Positions 6,703 to 8,533 of a DNA stretch of 8,533 nucleotides are shown here, in pieces. The position numbers were made by a program, and so were the translations under genes. The notes under the pieces were generated by a model that had not been told where the DNA came from, did no database searches, and worked only from the letters and a program-made list of their open reading frames with translations. The stretch is from Flavobacteriales bacterium. GTDB lineage: Bacteria > Bacteroidota > Bacteroidia > Flavobacteriales > Flavobacteriaceae. The stretch is from contig JAMONI010000277.1 of NCBI GenBank assembly GCA_027065935.1, positions 1-8,533 on the forward strand, written 5' to 3'. The number at the start of each line of letters is the position of its first letter. The stretch's first letter is position 1.

Positions 6703-8004
6703 TTTTTTTCTTAAGTAAATTTCGATAGGCACACCGGAAAAATCCCAATGCGCTCTGATTTTATTTTCCAAAAACCTTTTGTAAGGTTCTTTGACATACT
6801 GAGGCAAGTTGGCAAAAAACGCAAATTTAGGGGCGTGGGTAGGTAACTGGGTTACGTATTTTATTTTGACGTATTTTCCCTTTACCGAAGGGGGCGGATT
6901 GTTTTTGATAATAGGTAACAAAACTTGATTGAGTTCACTTGTTTTAATTTTTCGAGTACGGTTTTCGTAAACTTTCAATGCTTCATCTATGGCTTTCAGT
7001 ATTCGCTTCTTTTCTTTGGCCGAGATAAAGAGTACCGGAATGTCGGTAAAGGGGGCCAATCGTTCTTTAACGGCTTGTTCAAAAATCTTGGCCGTGTGGG
7101 TATCTTTTTCCACCAAATCCCACTTATTGACCAGTATAACAATTCCCTTGTTGTTCTTTCGTGCGATTTCGAAAATATTAAGGTCCTGCGCCTCCAAACC
7201 GCGGGTGGCGTCAACCATAAGCAAGACCACATCGGCGTTTTCGATGGCTTTGATGGCACGAAGCACCGAATAATATTCCACTTTGTCGTCCACGCTTTTT
7301 TTCTTGCGCATTCCCGCCGTGTCGATAATTTCAAAGTCGCGACCGAATTTGTTGAAGTGCCACTTGACTGTGTCGCGCGTGGTTCCGGGGATATCCGTAA
7401 CGATATTTCTTTTTTCGTCAAACAAGGAATTGATAAAGGTGGATTTACCTGCATTGGGTCGTCCGGCTACGGCAAAAACGGGACGTTCGTTTTCGCCGTT
7501 TTTTTCCTTTTCTTCGGGCAGTTTTTGCACCAGTGCATCCAATAATTCTCCCGTTCCGCTTCCGTTAATGGCCGAAACGGGAAAGACTTCGTCGAATCCC
7601 AAGGAATAAAATTCCCATACATCGTCCATACGGGCCGTGTTGTCCACTTTATTGACCACCAGCAAAACGGGCTTTTTCGTTTTGTGAAGCAACAGTGCTA
7701 CCTCCCGGTCCAAAGGTGTGATGCCCGCCGTAGCATCCACTACAAAAAGAATGACATCCGCTTCGTCGATGGCCAGGGTTACTTGTTCGCGGATTTCTTT
7801 TTCAAACACATCGTCCGTATCCTTAACGTAACCGCCCGTATCGATGAGGGAAAATTCTTTGCCGTTCCAATCCGCCTTGCCGTAAATGCGATCGCGTGTG
7901 ACACCTTCCACATCTTCCACGATGGCTTTACGCATTCCGGTAAGCCGGTTAAATAAGGCCGATTTGCCCACGTTCGGCCTGCCCACAATTGCCACTACCG
8001 CCAT
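6700..8004 (-). CDS. der: Ribosome-assembly GTPase Der (EngA)
   Basis: A 434-residue protein with the defining tandem GTPase domains and a C-terminal KH-like domain. Domain 1: GRPNVGKS (8-15), GVTRD (34-38), DTGG (55-58), NKVD (118-121), SAIN (144-147). Domain 2: GRPNAGKS (181-188), GTTRD (207-211), DTAG (228-231), NKWD (293-296), SAKE (328-331). The linker (about 162-175) is short and charged. Residues about 355-434 form the KH-like end, including NNPPP (368-372). Der binds the maturing 50S subunit and is essential in the bacteria tested. All GTP-binding motifs are intact and the length is normal for shorter, non-enterobacterial members. The ATG follows directly after the stop of the DsbD-like gene, and its own stop overlaps the first transporter, so it sits mid-operon. 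Confidence 0.98.
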   Translation of the reverse strand: MAVVAIVGRPNVGKSALFNRLTGMRKAIVEDVEGVTRDRIYGKADWNGKEFSLIDTGGYVKDTDDVFEKEIREQVTLAIDEADVILFVVDATAGITPLDREVALLLHKTKKPVLLVVNKVDNTARMDDVWEFYSLGFDEVFPVSAINGSGTGELLDALVQKLPEEKEKNGENERPVFAVAGRPNAGKSTFINSLFDEKRNIVTDIPGTTRDTVKWHFNKFGRDFEIIDTAGMRKKKSVDDKVEYYSVLRAIKAIENADVVLLMVDATRGLEAQDLNIFEIARKNNKGIVILVNKWDLVEKDTHTAKIFEQAVKERLAPFTDIPVLFISAKEKKRILKAIDEALKVYENRTRKIKTSELNQVLLPIIKNNPPPSVKGKYVKIKYVTQLPTHAPKFAFFANLPQYVKEPYKRFLENKIRAHWDFSGVPIEIYLRKK

Positions 8005-8007
8005 TTA
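8002..8007 (-). promoter_or_regulatory. Abutting stop and start (TAA|ATG) between the DsbD-like gene and der
   Basis: On the minus strand the TAA of the DsbD-like gene (8007-8005) is followed with no spacer by the der ATG (8004-8002). The junction leaves no room for a separate promoter next to the der start, so der is probably read from an upstream promoter, possibly outside the window. Confidence 0.75.
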
Positions 8008-8533
8008 TTTTAAGTTTTCCAGTCCTTCTTTCAGCCAATTCAAATAGGTTTCCGTATCCGTGTAAGCAATGGGTTGGTTGAGTACTTCGCCTTGCGGTGA
8101 AAGCAGTACGTAATAGGGTTGTGAATTGGATTTATATTCAAAAATCTGCATTTCTGCCCATTTGTCGCCCGCCAGTGTGATTTTTTTGCCCGTATATTTC
8201 GATACGTATTGTTCGTTTTCGGGAAGCGGACGTTTGTCGTCCACATACAAGGAAATAATAATCAGTTGATCTTTCAGTATTTTATGAACCCGTTTGTCGG
8301 TCCACACATTATTTTCCATTTTTCGGCAATTTACACAAGCGAATCCGGTAAAGTCGAGCATCACGGGCTTATTGACTTGCCGGGCATAGGCCATTCCTTT
8401 ATCGTAATCCTTGAATACGGTTAATCCGTCGTGAAGCAAATGTGCGCCTTCGGGTAACGGGTTGGACGGGGTGTTGTGCATTGCGGCCGAATGGCTTTTG
8501 TATCCTACACCTCGCGGTGACTCGCTGTATTCC
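8005..8533 (-). CDS. DsbD-like thiol:disulfide interchange protein, C-terminal thioredoxin-like domain (partial, 5' end outside the window)
   Basis: The frame is open from the window edge to the TAA at 8007-8005, giving 175 visible codons plus an incomplete one. An internal ATG at 8481 exists, but the frame has no stop upstream of it and the leading residues (SPRGVGYKSHSAA) continue the protein, so it is not taken as the start. The visible part is a thioredoxin-like domain with redox motif CVNC (Cys codons at 8337-8335 and 8328-8326) inside DFTGFACVNCRKMENNVW, followed by IIISLYVDD and a later PYYVLLSPQGEVL strand that contains the probable cis-Pro. This matches the C-terminal domain of DsbD/CcdA-thioredoxin fusions common in Bacteroidota, which pass electrons from the cytoplasm across the membrane to periplasmic thiols. 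The membrane part would lie beyond the window. A shorter stand-alone periplasmic thioredoxin is the less likely alternative. Confidence 0.85.
   Translation of the reverse strand, partial: EYSESPRGVGYKSHSAAMHNTPSNPLPEGAHLLHDGLTVFKDYDKGMAYARQVNKPVMLDFTGFACVNCRKMENNVWTDKRVHKILKDQLIIISLYVDDKRPLPENEQYVSKYTGKKITLAGDKWAEMQIFEYKSNSQPYYVLLSPQGEVLNQPIAYTDTETYLNWLKEGLENLK

Noticed and set aside
6701..6748. Longer start (ATG at 6748) for the first TSUP transporter
   Set aside because: The added residues are charged, do not resemble TSUP N-termini and would overlap der by 49 bases; TAATG at 6700 is preferred.
6925..7545. Plus-strand open frame of 206 codons opposite der
   Set aside because: It is Phe-rich and without recognisable domains, and lies fully antisense to an intact Der with all GTPase motifs.
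8479..8481. ATG at 8481 as a true start of a small thioredoxin gene
   Set aside because: The frame stays open to the window edge and the motif context matches the end of a larger DsbD-like protein, so the ATG is more likely an internal Met. It cannot be fully excluded without upstream sequence.

Overview
The window looks like a gene-dense piece of a Bacteroidota chromosome. The case rests on protein style: the DsbD-type C-terminus carries a CVNCRKME redox motif of the kind seen in that phylum, and Der is short (434 residues). No start codon has a Shine-Dalgarno-like purine run at the usual distance; only A/T-rich leaders are seen. Genus and order cannot be fixed from the sequence. Two compact gene groups face each other and end 24 bases apart. 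I see no RNA gene, insertion sequence, CRISPR array, long repeat or clear promoter, and no gene-free stretch above 300 bases.

Plus-strand group (1-5177). The window opens inside the last 58 codons of a gene whose product ends in alternating, aromatic-rich segments, like an outer-membrane beta-barrel. Its TGA overlaps the ATG of a 1047-residue membrane-anchored protein. That protein has a glycoside-hydrolase-like (beta/alpha)8 barrel, a beta-rich carbohydrate-binding-like middle and a C-terminal polysaccharide-deacetylase-like domain whose catalytic motif is degenerate. After 14 bases comes a 614-residue probable lipoprotein: an amidotransferase-like fold lacking a nucleophile Cys, a second degenerate deacetylase-like domain and a small beta domain. 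Together these suggest envelope-side handling of a secreted or surface polysaccharide, loosely like the PgaB layout (deacetylase plus hydrolase). Any synthase would lie upstream, outside the window.

Minus-strand group (8533 down to 5202). This reads, in transcription order: the C-terminus of a DsbD-like thiol:disulfide interchange protein, the ribosome-assembly GTPase Der, and two different TauE/SafE (TSUP) family transporters. Every junction abuts or overlaps (TAA|ATG, TAATG, TGATG), so the four genes very likely form one translationally coupled operon. Der is the only housekeeping gene with a firm identity. The DsbD-like protein and the TSUP pair could share a redox or sulfur theme, but that is only a suggestion.

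The most interesting part is the plus-strand group: two neighbouring, probably catalytically impaired deacetylase-like domains, one fused to a hydrolase barrel that keeps plausible catalytic glutamates.
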